A stretch of 64,000 nt of DNA from positions 272,545-336,544 of the forward strand of contig NZ_WAAU01000024.1 of the NCBI RefSeq assembly GCF_008806755.1, given 5' to 3'. This DNA is from Tenacibaculum aiptasiae (lineage in GTDB: Bacteria; Bacteroidota; Bacteroidia; Flavobacteriales; Flavobacteriaceae). Of this stretch, positions 45,609 through 53,502 are shown one piece after another (position 1 is the stretch's first letter; every line of letters begins with the position of its first letter). The notes under the pieces were generated by a model. It made no database searches. It had not been told where the DNA came from and was given only the letters and a program-made list of their open reading frames with translations. The position numbers and the translations under genes are program-made.

Positions 45609-45633
45609 TAATCTTTATTTATGGTTATTAATT

Positions 45634-45652
45634 TTAACTAACACTTAGTTAA
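45634..45652. promoter_or_regulatory. Palindrome before the surface operon
   Basis: TTAACTAA (45634-45641), CAC spacer, TTAGTTAA (45645-45652): a perfect 8-3-8 inverted repeat 26 bp upstream of the first gene of the operon, a candidate operator. Confidence 0.45.
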
Positions 45653-45910
45653 TTTCAAGTCCACAAAATTGAGATAACAAAAACCATTTGATTTAACAGA
45701 AGTCACGATTTGACTTGTATCAAAAATTGATTTACATCACATTAAGCATCTGTTTATAAGATATTCACTAGTAATTTCAACTAAAAGAGTTACCAAATTC
45801 AATCTTAAACAATTCAGGTAGTGTTTTTTTAATATAAAATTAACATTTATTTAACATTTTATACTAAATTCGTCTTTATTAGAATATTAATCCCCTAAAA
45901 ATTAATACTT

Positions 45911-45982
45911 ATGAATAAAAAATTACTTTCTTTTTTTCAAAATAAAACAAGCAAACTATTGCTAAGCCCTTTCTATTCCTAA
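45911..45982 (+). CDS. Possible 23-residue leader peptide
   Basis: ATG at 45911, stop at 45980-45982. The peptide is basic at its start and rich in Leu, Ser and Phe (MNKKLLSFFQNKTSK, then LLLSPFYS). It ends 3 bp before a pair of overlapping inverted repeats. No homologue is known to me. It could be a leader for attenuation or a chance frame. Confidence 0.3.
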   Translation: MNKKLLSFFQNKTSKLLLSPFYS

Positions 45983-45985
45983 ACT

Positions 45986-46014
45986 ATAAGTAATACTTAT
46001 GCCTTATAAGTATT
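45986..46014 (+). promoter_or_regulatory. Overlapping alternative hairpins before the first Crp/Fnr gene
   Basis: ATAAGTA and TACTTAT pair at 45986-46000 around one base. AATACTTAT (45992-46000) can pair instead with ATAAGTATT (46006-46014) around GCCTT. The two folds exclude each other. A further AATACTTAT lies at 45904-45912 over the leader start codon. Confidence 0.45.
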
Positions 46015-46142
46015 TAGTATGAAGAGAATATAGGGTTTTCTTTTTACGTACTGTTTAAAATATATTGTAAGAACACAATATAATTTACTACTAAATAACC
46101 GCTTATAGATTTAAGCAATAATTAATTGTAAAATAATTTATA

Positions 46143-46757
46143 ATGATTTTAAAGTCCCTCATCAATTGTAAAGAATCAACAGTTAGATTAATTCAATCTA
46201 CTGCTATAAAAAAGAAATATATCACAGGCGATCCTATCTTATTAAAAGATGTACCTATCAATCATAGTGCTATTATAATTAAAGGTGTTTTAAAAGCACA
46301 TTTAGATCAAGATGATAGCTCATTACTATTATATCACATTTCACCAAAAAACAATCCACTTATAGTGTTAATGAATATGACAGAAAATCAAGCTTCTCCT
46401 ATTTCTATAACTGCAATAGAAGATAGCACTCTGTTATGGGTACCAAATGATAAAGTTTCAGAATGGGAAAGTAATTGCTTATCTTTTAAAAAAGCTATTA
46501 TTAACTCTAGTGAACATAACATTAGTACTATGGTTTACAGGCTTCAAAACCTATTAACACATTCATTGGAAAACAGGCTATTTTATTACTTAAAAAATAA
46601 GTCTAATATCTACGAACAAAAAGACATTCGTATATCTAGAGCTGAAATTTCTTCAGACTTAAAAACTCCGAAAGCTTCAATTTCTAGAGCTATAAAACGT
46701 TTAGAAAATCAACATAAAATAATTGGAAAACCTAGGTCTATACAATTAGTTGTATAA
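46143..46757 (+). CDS. Crp/Fnr family transcriptional regulator 1
   Basis: 204 residues. A cyclic-nucleotide-binding-type beta-roll (about 15-110) is followed by a long helix and a winged helix (about 150-204, with ISRAEISSDLKTPKASISRAIKRLE as recognition region). The phosphate-binding cassette with the R-S-A motif of true cAMP receptors is not seen, nor an Fnr cysteine cluster, so its ligand is unknown. It is paralogous to the next gene. Its position opposite the surface operon suggests it controls it. Confidence 0.85.
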   Translation: MILKSLINCKESTVRLIQSTAIKKKYITGDPILLKDVPINHSAIIIKGVLKAHLDQDDSSLLLYHISPKNNPLIVLMNMTENQASPISITAIEDSTLLWVPNDKVSEWESNCLSFKKAIINSSEHNISTMVYRLQNLLTHSLENRLFYYLKNKSNIYEQKDIRISRAEISSDLKTPKASISRAIKRLENQHKIIGKPRSIQLVV

Positions 46758-46788
46758 ACCTACATTTAAAATAAATTACTATTTAACA

Positions 46789-46817
46789 GAGGTTTGTATG
46801 TTTTAATTGCAAGCCTC
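46789..46817 (+). terminator. Weak hairpin after Crp/Fnr gene 1
   Basis: GAGGTTTGTA (46789-46798) pairs with TGCAAGCCTC (46808-46817), including two G-U pairs, 9-nt loop. No T-run follows, so it is at best a weak terminator. Confidence 0.35.
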
Positions 46818-46867
46818 TAAAAGTCTACTACCCCTTAATTATTTCAAATAAATGCTAACTAACTATT

Positions 46868-46889
46868 AATCTAGGATACTACCTAGGTT
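46868..46889 (+). promoter_or_regulatory. Crp-type palindrome before Crp/Fnr gene 2
   Basis: AATCTAGG (46868-46875), ATACTA, CCTAGGTT (46882-46889): 8-6-8 symmetry with one mismatch and 22 bp in total, the geometry of Crp/Fnr sites, 22 bp before the ATG at 46912. It may be an autoregulatory site of one of the pair. Confidence 0.45.
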
Positions 46890-46911
46890 AGACAATCAAC
46901 AAACTAAATTT

Positions 46912-47523
46912 ATGCTAAAAAATTTACCACTGTCTAAAGAGGTAATCGACCTATTGAAAAACTATGGAACAATATTACACTACGAAAAAGGGTATTTATT
47001 ACAAGACTGTAATCGTTTTGATCAAGGGGTTTGTATTTTAATTTCTGGAATCGTTAAAATGTCTGTTAAACACAATGATAAAAAAATACTTTTATATCAC
47101 TTAGATTGTAGTAAACCTATAATTATGAATTATACGAATACTCCAAATATATCTTCAGATGTAATTTGCAGTACTGTTATAAAAGATACCACTATTTTAA
47201 ACATTCCAAATGATTTATTTTTAGAACTGACAAGCACCTATATTGAGCTTAGAGATTTTATGATTACTTCTTTCCAATTTCATTACATGAACATTATAAA
47301 TAAAACTCAAGAAATTAGTAATCAAACATTGGAAGAACTCTTGTTAAGCTATATAAAAACAAAATCTAGGTTATATAAAAGCGTAGAGATTAAAATACCT
47401 CTTTTAGAAATATCTGAAGATTTAAATTTTTCAAGAGAAGCAATTTCAAGAGGTTTAAAAAACTTAGAAAACAATGAAAAAATTATTCGAAAAACGAGAT
47501 CTATAGTATTATTAAACAATTAA
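46912..47523 (+). CDS. Crp/Fnr family transcriptional regulator 2
   Basis: 203 residues with the same plan as the preceding gene: beta-roll (about 15-110), connecting helix and winged helix (about 150-203, LLEISEDLNFSREAISRGLKNLE). Ligand-binding residues of cAMP receptors are not evident. The two proteins share the spacing of nearly all secondary elements but only modest identity, so they are an old tandem pair and might form heterodimers. Confidence 0.85.
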   Translation: MLKNLPLSKEVIDLLKNYGTILHYEKGYLLQDCNRFDQGVCILISGIVKMSVKHNDKKILLYHLDCSKPIIMNYTNTPNISSDVICSTVIKDTTILNIPNDLFLELTSTYIELRDFMITSFQFHYMNIINKTQEISNQTLEELLLSYIKTKSRLYKSVEIKIPLLEISEDLNFSREAISRGLKNLENNEKIIRKTRSIVLLNN

Positions 47524-47535
47524 TTTTATAAAACA

Positions 47536-47567
47536 AAAAACCTATGAATTTTCATTCATAGGTTTTT
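47536..47567. terminator. Bidirectional terminator after Crp/Fnr gene 2
   Basis: Arms AAAAACCTATGAAT (47536-47549) and ATTCATAGGTTTTT (47554-47567), 4-nt loop, between convergent genes. Confidence 0.9.
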
Positions 47568-47597
47568 GTATATAACACCTTATTTAACTTTTTTATA

Positions 47598-47963
47598 TTA
47601 AAAAGGTAAATCGTCTGGTTCGTTAGCTGATAAATCTGGAGCTGGTTCAAATTGTCCTGCAGGAGGTGTACCTTGAGGCGCAGATTGTGCTAAGTTTTCG
47701 ATTCTCCATCCTTGAATAGAATTGAAATATTTAGCAACTCCTTCTGGATTAATCCACTCTCTACCTCTTAAATTAATAGATACTTTAACATCTTGACCAA
47801 CTGAAAAGTTATTTAAAACATCACATTTATCCTGTACAAATTCAATTAAAAGCATTTGTGGATACTGCTCATCTGTAGTAACAACCATTTCTCTCTTTCT
47901 AAACCCACTAGCCCCAAATGTTTGAGTTTCGTTAATTAATTTAATCTTCCCTATAACTTCCAT
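47598..47963 (-). CDS. DUF3127 protein with SSB-like acidic tail
   Basis: 121 residues. An OB-like beta domain (about 1-95; MEVIGKIKLINETQTFGASGFRKREMVV and a SINLRGREW strand) is followed by a flexible Pro/Gly/Ala linker and an acidic tail ending EPDDLPF. This mirrors single-stranded DNA-binding protein, whose C-terminal DDxPF peptide recruits repair and replication proteins. DUF3127 is widespread in Bacteroidota; a nucleic-acid role is likely but I know of no proof. Confidence 0.88.
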   Translation of the reverse strand: MEVIGKIKLINETQTFGASGFRKREMVVTTDEQYPQMLLIEFVQDKCDVLNNFSVGQDVKVSINLRGREWINPEGVAKYFNSIQGWRIENLAQSAPQGTPPAGQFEPAPDLSANEPDDLPF

Positions 47964-47971
47964 ATTCTTAT

Positions 47972-48832
47972 CTATTTAATTAAAAGTACCTTCCACGCAC
48001 TTTCTACATCATTTTTTTGTAAATAATCTTGTGCAAATGTATGTCTTTTTTCAATTGAAAGCGAAATATATTCTGGATGTTCTTTACCAAAGTTATTAAC
48101 AGCTTCTTCGTTTGGTAACTGCTCTACATTCCCTAGCATCCCTAAATTATTCCCCGTTAAAACAGTACTATTTCTTATTTTTTCTGGAATTTGATCAACC
48201 CCAATTCCTAATGTTGAAATAGGTTTAGGAATTTCAAAAAAACCATCTCTTGCTCTTGAATAGTAACTACCTCCTGCTCTTGCTACTAAATCTATTTTAT
48301 GTTGATCTATACTTCCATCTTCAGCTATTACATTTTCATTTACATGAAGTTTAACCACTTCACAAACAATTAAATTTCCGGCTCCTCCTTCTGTTCCTGT
48401 ATAAATAATATCGGTTACTTTGCATTCAAACTGTACTGGTGATTCTGCTACACGAAATGGTTTTACCTTATCAGAGGCTAACATGGTTAGTCCTGCCTTT
48501 TCAAACTCATTAACTCCTTTTGGATACATTGTACTACTCAATGACATTTGTTGTACCATGTCGTAATTAACTACGTTAATAACCACTTCTCTTGTTTCTT
48601 CTACATTATCTAAAGTATGCTTTGTTTTATTTCCTCTTACACTTCTAGCTGGAGAGAAAATCATCATAGGTGGATTAGCTCCAAAAACATTAAAAAAACT
48701 AAATGGTGATAAATTAGGATTTCCGTCTTTATCAATTGTACTTGCAAAAGCAATTGGTCTTGGGGCAATAGCGCCAAGTAAATAACTATGTAATTTTCCT
48801 GTAGGTAAATCTTTAGGATCTAATGATAACAT
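47972..48832 (-). CDS. Flavin reductase-like protein (split-barrel FMN binding)
   Basis: 286 residues. A flavin reductase-like FMN-binding split barrel occupies about residues 10-200, with the signature LLGAIAPRPIAFASTIDKDG, SPFSFFNVFGANPPMMIFSP and KHTLDN. The C-terminal extension is helical. Members are flavin reductases or flavoprotein oxygenases; the physiological partner is unknown. It lies 8 bp upstream of the DUF3127 gene on the same strand. Confidence 0.9.
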   Translation of the reverse strand: MLSLDPKDLPTGKLHSYLLGAIAPRPIAFASTIDKDGNPNLSPFSFFNVFGANPPMMIFSPARSVRGNKTKHTLDNVEETREVVINVVNYDMVQQMSLSSTMYPKGVNEFEKAGLTMLASDKVKPFRVAESPVQFECKVTDIIYTGTEGGAGNLIVCEVVKLHVNENVIAEDGSIDQHKIDLVARAGGSYYSRARDGFFEIPKPISTLGIGVDQIPEKIRNSTVLTGNNLGMLGNVEQLPNEEAVNNFGKEHPEYISLSIEKRHTFAQDYLQKNDVESAWKVLLIK

Positions 48833-48898
48833 GCTGTTTTTTATTTTTAATGTAAATATACTACGGTTTTACAAATTAAGTTATTATACAGAATAGTT

Positions 48899-48906
48899 TA
48901 TATTTG
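48899..48906 (+). promoter_or_regulatory. -7 element of the histidine kinase gene
   Basis: TATATTTG ends 4 bp before the ATG at 48911, so the transcript would begin at or next to the start codon. No TTG is seen at the expected -33 distance. Confidence 0.4.
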
Positions 48907-48910
48907 ACTA

Positions 48911-50059
48911 ATGACTTTTTTTAAGAATACTTATTGGGTTAAACGGATTGCCATTGTCATATCCCTTTTAATCGTTTCATTTATTTTGTGGAACACTTAT
49001 ATTTTCTTTCAAAAATTTAAAGAAGAAGAGCGAGGTAAAATTGAAATTTATGCAACTGCTATTAAAGAACTTGCCTCTAATCCTGATTTGAATGACAATA
49101 CAAATCTGATAAACAAAGTTTACGAAACTATTGAAGACATCCCAACTATTCTAGTTAATAAAGATGGAAGCATCAATTTATATAGAAATTTAGATTCTAT
49201 AAAATCTAAAAACCCTAAGTATTTACAAAAGCAATTAACTATAATGAAAAGTCAAAACGCCCCAATAGTTATTGAATACTTTGGCTTTACACAATATCTT
49301 TATTATAGAAACTCAGATTTATTATACAAGCTTAAATACTATCCATTAGCTTTACTTCTTATTTTAGGGCTTTTCTTAACTATTATTTACATGGTTTATA
49401 AGTCGAGTAAGGTAGCCGAACAAAATAAACTTTGGACAGGTATGGCCAAAGAAACTGCTCATCAAATTGGTACGCCTTTATCTTCTTTATTAGGTTGGAT
49501 TGCTATTTTACGTACAGAAAATGTTGATGAAGATTATATTATAGAAATAGAAAAAGATGTTGATCGTTTAAGTACTATTGCTAATCGATTTTCTAAAATT
49601 GGTTCTTTACCAAAATTAACAGCACATAATATTATTTCAATAACTGAAACTGCTTTTAATTATTTACGCTCAAGAAGTTCTAAACAAATTAATTTCACTT
49701 TTTCTTCAAATAAAAATGAGCTTATAACACAGTTAAATGCTGAATTGTATGGTTGGGTTATAGAAAATTTAGTAAAAAATGCTATCGATGCAATGCAAGG
49801 AAAAGGTAGTATTTCATTAGAAATAAAAGACACCAATAAATTTGTGAAAATTATAGTATCAGATTCGGGAAAAGGGATCCAAAAATCACAATTTAAACAA
49901 ATATTCAAGCCAGGTTTTACAACTAAAAAACGTGGTTGGGGATTAGGGTTATCTCTTTCTAAACGAATTATAGAAGATTACCATAACGGGAAAATATCGG
50001 TTCTAAAATCAGAAATAGGAAAAGGTACTACTTTTGAAATTCAATTAAATAAAATGTAA
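48911..50059 (+). CDS. Sensor histidine kinase
   Basis: 382 residues. One membrane helix near 12-32, a small extracytoplasmic domain (about 35-140) and a second helix near 145-165 lead into the kinase. The dimerisation helix has the H-box AKETAHQIGTPLSSLLGW near residue 180, and the HATPase domain has the N box ENLVKNAIDAM, G1 DSGKGI and G2 GWGLGLSLSKRI. All catalytic boxes are intact. No response regulator is adjacent, so it is an orphan kinase. Confidence 0.93.
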   Translation: MTFFKNTYWVKRIAIVISLLIVSFILWNTYIFFQKFKEEERGKIEIYATAIKELASNPDLNDNTNLINKVYETIEDIPTILVNKDGSINLYRNLDSIKSKNPKYLQKQLTIMKSQNAPIVIEYFGFTQYLYYRNSDLLYKLKYYPLALLLILGLFLTIIYMVYKSSKVAEQNKLWTGMAKETAHQIGTPLSSLLGWIAILRTENVDEDYIIEIEKDVDRLSTIANRFSKIGSLPKLTAHNIISITETAFNYLRSRSSKQINFTFSSNKNELITQLNAELYGWVIENLVKNAIDAMQGKGSISLEIKDTNKFVKIIVSDSGKGIQKSQFKQIFKPGFTTKKRGWGLGLSLSKRIIEDYHNGKISVLKSEIGKGTTFEIQLNKM

Positions 50060-50073
50060 TTTATTCTTTTCTT

Positions 50074-50235
50074 TTAAGATAACCCATATAAAATTCCAAC
50101 TAGTATCCATATAGGTAATGATATTAAAACCTTTTTTATTGTTATTGACTCTTTAGTAAAAAAAGGAAAAATAAAGCTTATCATTATAAACATTATTCCT
50201 CCCCAAATTAAATCAGTTTTTACTCACTTTTTCAT
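50074..50235 (-). pseudogene. Small membrane protein frame with early stop
   Basis: Read on the minus strand from ATG 50235, the frame meets TGA at codon 4 and then runs 49 codons to a stop at 50074-50076. The product is two hydrophobic helices (TDLIWGGIMFIMISFIFPFF and LISLPIWILVGILYG) and looks like a real short membrane protein. It could start at ATG 50193 (39 residues) or be broken by the stop. It lies directly downstream of the HIT gene on the same strand. Confidence 0.4.
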
Positions 50236-50247
50236 GAGCTTTTATAA

Positions 50248-50640
50248 TTATTCAAAATTATTTGAAATACCTGCTGCTAACTCTACAAACTCTTCGTTAG
50301 ATAATTTTACTTTTTCAATAAACTGAATATCGCTCATCGTATTTAATGGGATTAGATGCACATGTACATGAGGTACTTCTAAACCAATTACACTCATTCC
50401 AACACGTTTACATGGTATTGTTTTTTCAATCGCTTTTGCTACTCGATAAGAAAAAGACATCAATCCATCATACTCTTCTTTAGATAAATCGAACAACTTA
50501 TTTTCTTCTCTTTTAGGAATTACTAAAGTATGTCCTTTAGCATTTGGATTGATATCTAAAAAAGCAAAATAATTTTCATCCTCTGCTATTTTATATGATG
50601 GAATTTCTCCTGATACTATCTTTGTAAAAATACTAGCCAT
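50248..50640 (-). CDS. HIT family nucleotide hydrolase (Hint-like)
   Basis: 130 residues from ATG 50640. An in-frame ATG further upstream (50694) would add a hydrophobic non-family stretch and run into the greA terminator. The chain has the HIT fold with GEIPSYKIAEDE, FLDINPNAKGHTLVIPK and the catalytic histidine triad HVHVHLIPL near residue 98. It likely hydrolyses AMP-linked or nucleoside phosphoramidates in the cytosol. Confidence 0.95.
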   Translation of the reverse strand: MASIFTKIVSGEIPSYKIAEDENYFAFLDINPNAKGHTLVIPKREENKLFDLSKEEYDGLMSFSYRVAKAIEKTIPCKRVGMSVIGLEVPHVHVHLIPLNTMSDIQFIEKVKLSNEEFVELAAGISNNFE

Positions 50641-50673
50641 AATTTTATATTTTGTATGCTTGTAAAAATAAAA

Positions 50674-50697
50674 AAAGTGCTGCAATAGCAACACTTT
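50674..50697 (-). terminator. Terminator of greA
   Basis: A 10-bp stem (50674-50683 with 50688-50697, 4-nt loop, one G-U when read on the minus strand) followed on the minus strand by a T-run. Confidence 0.75.
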
Positions 50698-50723
50698 AAT
50701 TGATAATAATATTTTTAAAAAGA

Positions 50724-51197
50724 TTAACGAGAAATCTCCATAATTTCAAAGTTCATAATTCCATTAGGTACTTTAATCTCTGCTATTTCACCTACTTTTT
50801 TACCTAATAATCCTTTACCAATTGGTGAATTTACAGATAACTTACCGTTTCTTACGTCAGTTTCAGAATCGGCAACTAAAGTATAAGAGAACTCCATACC
50901 GTTAGCTGTATTTTTGATTTTAACAACAGAGTGTATCAATATTTTAGAGGTATCTAATTGGCTCTCATCAATAACACGTGCACTTGCTACTACATTTTTT
51001 AATTTAGCTATCTTAAATTCTAACAAAGATTGTTCTTCCTTAGCTGCATGGTACTCTGCATTCTCACTTAAATCACCTTTATCACGAGCATCTGCAATTT
51101 CTTGAGACACACGTGGTCTTTCAACTTGCTCTAAATGAGCTAGCTCTTCTTTTAATTTTTTTAATCCTTCTTCAGTATAATATGATACTCCACTCAT
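50724..51197 (-). CDS. greA: Transcription elongation factor GreA
   Basis: 157 residues, the standard length. The N-terminal coiled coil includes LAHLEQVERPRVSQEIADARDKGDLSENAEYHAAKEEQ, whose acidic tip activates RNA-polymerase transcript cleavage. The C-terminal FKBP-like GreA domain ends in SPIGKGLLGKKVGE. It rescues arrested elongation complexes. Confidence 0.97.
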   Translation of the reverse strand: MSGVSYYTEEGLKKLKEELAHLEQVERPRVSQEIADARDKGDLSENAEYHAAKEEQSLLEFKIAKLKNVVASARVIDESQLDTSKILIHSVVKIKNTANGMEFSYTLVADSETDVRNGKLSVNSPIGKGLLGKKVGEIAEIKVPNGIMNFEIMEISR

Positions 51198-51305
51198 AAC
51201 TTATAAATTTAAAAATCTCACACCGATAGGAATGAGATTGTATAACAAATGTACAAAATATTTGTAAATTCGTAGCGTTACATAAACAACTCTATTTAAA
51301 AAACA

Positions 51306-51716
51306 ATGAAAAAATTATTTTATCTATTTATTCTTTTAATTAGCTTAGGCTGTAGTGATAATACACCTGTAAACAATTGTTTTAATGGAGTAACTGTAAA
51401 TACTATAATCGATTTAACACTACCTGAATTTCAAGGTCTATTAGTTCCTAGTGGAAGCTCACAAAACATAATACAAGGTAGAAATATTTATATTTTTAGA
51501 ACAGGTAATACTGGTTATAGAGCTTTTGACAGACAATGTCCAGAAGCTACTTGTAATTCTTTAATGACATTTGATGGTATTCATATTAAATGCCCTTGTG
51601 ATAATAAAAAATATAATTACTTAGCGGGTGGAGCCCCAATAGATAACTCTGGTTGTAATGCTTTAATGTATTTTGTTACACAAATTAACAGCACACAGTT
51701 AAGAATATCTCGTTAA
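51306..51716 (+). CDS. Rieske-like lipoprotein lacking the cluster histidines
   Basis: 136 residues. A lipoprotein signal (lipobox Leu-Gly-Cys near residue 16) is followed by a Rieske-type beta domain. Where the [2Fe-2S] motifs CxH and CxxH should be, the sequence reads CPEATC and CPCDNKKY, so the His ligands are replaced. It probably no longer binds a Rieske cluster; the remaining Cys could form disulphides or bind another metal. Confidence 0.7.
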   Translation: MKKLFYLFILLISLGCSDNTPVNNCFNGVTVNTIIDLTLPEFQGLLVPSGSSQNIIQGRNIYIFRTGNTGYRAFDRQCPEATCNSLMTFDGIHIKCPCDNKKYNYLAGGAPIDNSGCNALMYFVTQINSTQLRISR

Positions 51717-51722
51717 TTCTAT

Positions 51723-51751
51723 TTGTACTATTATTAAGATTCTTATTTTTG
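51723..51751 (+). promoter_or_regulatory. Promoter of purKE
   Basis: TTG (51723-51725), 18-bp spacer, TATTTTTG (51744-51751), about 30 bp before the purK start. Confidence 0.65.
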
Positions 51752-51781
51752 CGTTAACAACAACACAATAAAATATTTATC

Positions 51782-52939
51782 TTGAAAAATTATTTTTCTT
51801 CAGGTTTTAAATTGGGCGTTCTTGGTGGCGGTCAATTAGGAAGGATGCTGCTTTCCGAAACTCAAAAATTTGATATTTACACAGCTATTTTAGATCCCAA
51901 TAAAGAGGCGCCTTGTGCTAGAATTTGTAATGAATTTCATCAAGGAGATTTATTAGATTTTGATACCGTTTATAATTTTGGAAAAAAAGTAGATGCTTTA
52001 ACCATTGAAATTGAAAATGTAAATATTGATGCTCTTGACAAACTTGAAACAGAAGGTTTAACTATCTACCCAAAACCATCTAATTTAAGAGTTATTCAAA
52101 GCAAAGCACGTCAAAAAACCTTTTACACAGACAACAACATACCTACTGCAAGTTTTTCGCATTATGCTTTTTTAGAAGAATTAAAACATTCTTACGAAAA
52201 CAATATTATTGAATTTCCTTTTGTATGGAAAGCTGCTCGTTTTGGCTATGATGGAAATGGTGTAAAAGTAGTTCGTAATTATGATGATTTACAGTCATTA
52301 CCAGATGGTGAATGTATTGCCGAAAAATTAATTCCTTTTAAAAACGAATTAGCTGTAATTGTTGCTCGAAATTCTGATGGTGAAACAAGTACTTACCCTG
52401 TAGTCGAAATGGAATTTCATCCAGAGGCAAATCAAGTAGAATATGTAATTTGTCCTGCAAGAATTGATAACAACATAGCCGAAAGAGCTCAAGAAGTTGC
52501 TTTAAAAGTAGCTAATGCTTTTGAATTCGTTGGTTTACTTGCTGTGGAAATGTTTTTAACTGAAAATGACGAAATTTTAGTTAATGAAGTCGCTCCTAGA
52601 ACGCATAATTCTGGACATTACTCAATTGAAGCTAGTTATACAAATCAGTTCGAACAACATTTAAGAAGTATCTTAAATCTTCCTTTAGGAAACACAGAAA
52701 GTAAAGTTGCTGGTATTATGGTTAACTTAGTTGGTGCTGAAGGTTATACAGGAGAAGTTGTGTACGAAAATATTGAAGATATTTTGAAAATAGATGGTGT
52801 GACTCCACATATATATGGAAAGAAAATCACCAAACCTTTTCGTAAAATGGGGCACGTAACTATTGTAAATGAAGATATAAATAAAGCGAGAGAAATCGCT
52901 CAACAAGTAAAAGAAACTATTAAAGTAATTAGTAAATAA
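51782..52939 (+). CDS. purK: 5-(carboxyamino)imidazole ribonucleotide synthase
   Basis: 385 residues with an ATP-grasp fold. LGVLGGGQLGRML near residue 13 is the N-terminal signature, FVWKAARFGYDGNGV and the VNEVAPRTHNSGHYS metal/substrate motif follow. Translation appears to start at TTG (51782), because the conserved N-terminus KNYFSSGFKLG directly follows it and no ATG or GTG fits. It carboxylates AIR to N5-CAIR with ATP and bicarbonate in purine synthesis. purE follows by 2 bp. Confidence 0.96.
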   Translation: MKNYFSSGFKLGVLGGGQLGRMLLSETQKFDIYTAILDPNKEAPCARICNEFHQGDLLDFDTVYNFGKKVDALTIEIENVNIDALDKLETEGLTIYPKPSNLRVIQSKARQKTFYTDNNIPTASFSHYAFLEELKHSYENNIIEFPFVWKAARFGYDGNGVKVVRNYDDLQSLPDGECIAEKLIPFKNELAVIVARNSDGETSTYPVVEMEFHPEANQVEYVICPARIDNNIAERAQEVALKVANAFEFVGLLAVEMFLTENDEILVNEVAPRTHNSGHYSIEASYTNQFEQHLRSILNLPLGNTESKVAGIMVNLVGAEGYTGEVVYENIEDILKIDGVTPHIYGKKITKPFRKMGHVTIVNEDINKAREIAQQVKETIKVISK

Positions 52940-52941
52940 TT

Positions 52942-53421
52942 ATGGTAGGAATTATAATGGGAAGTGATTCAGATCTTCCAATCATGCAAGAAGCAATTGA
53001 TATTTTAGAAAGTTTCGATATCCAAATAGAAGTAGATATTGTTTCTGCTCATAGAACTCCAGAAAAATTAGTTGACTATTCAAAAAATGCACATTCACGA
53101 GGAATAAAAGTAATTATTGCAGGAGCTGGAGGAGCTGCCCATTTACCAGGAATGGTAGCAAGTATGAGTCCTTTACCTGTTATTGGTGTTCCAGTAAAAA
53201 GTAGAAACTCAATTGATGGGTGGGATTCTGTTTTATCAATCTTACAAATGCCTGGTGGTGTCCCTGTAGCTACTGTTGCTCTTGATGGTGCTAAAAATGC
53301 AGGGATTTTAGCAGCACAAATTATTGGTGCTTCTGATAAATGTGTATTAGATAAAATTATAGCCTACAAAGAAGGCTTAAAACTTAAAGTTGAAAAAGCT
53401 TCTGAAAGAGTAAAAAAATAA
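52942..53421 (+). CDS. purE: N5-carboxyaminoimidazole ribonucleotide mutase
   Basis: 159 residues, usual length. The signature IIMGSDSDLP, the active-site HRTP, IAGAGGAAHLPGMVA and the C-terminal GGVPVATVALDGAKNAGILAAQI are present. It converts N5-CAIR to CAIR, the step after PurK, and the two genes form an operon. Confidence 0.97.
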   Translation: MVGIIMGSDSDLPIMQEAIDILESFDIQIEVDIVSAHRTPEKLVDYSKNAHSRGIKVIIAGAGGAAHLPGMVASMSPLPVIGVPVKSRNSIDGWDSVLSILQMPGGVPVATVALDGAKNAGILAAQIIGASDKCVLDKIIAYKEGLKLKVEKASERVKK

Positions 53422-53445
53422 GTAATTTAGTACATTACATATATA

Positions 53446-53479
53446 GAAACCTCACAGATATTAGATTTGTGAGGTTTCC
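53446..53479 (+). terminator. Terminator of the purKE operon
   Basis: Arms GAAACCTCACA (53446-53456) and TGTGAGGTTTC (53469-53479), 12-nt loop, then CCTC. The T-run is poor. Confidence 0.6.
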
Positions 53480-53502
53480 TCAATTATTAAAATGAATTTT
53501 TC

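Larger units (their letters stand above)
45609..46142. other. 534-bp divergent intergenic region
   Basis: This AT-rich stretch separates the surface operon from the first Crp/Fnr gene. It contains the 45634-45652 palindrome, a possible 23-codon leader frame (45911-45982) and a cluster of AATACTTAT/ATAAGTATT repeats (45904-46014). I find no consensus TTG/TAnnTTTG promoter for either direction, which fits control by an activator. Nothing else is recognisable. Confidence 0.7.

Noticed and set aside
46789..46817. Strong intrinsic terminator after the first Crp/Fnr gene
   Set aside because: The stem has wobble pairs and no T-run follows, so read-through into the second regulator is likely.
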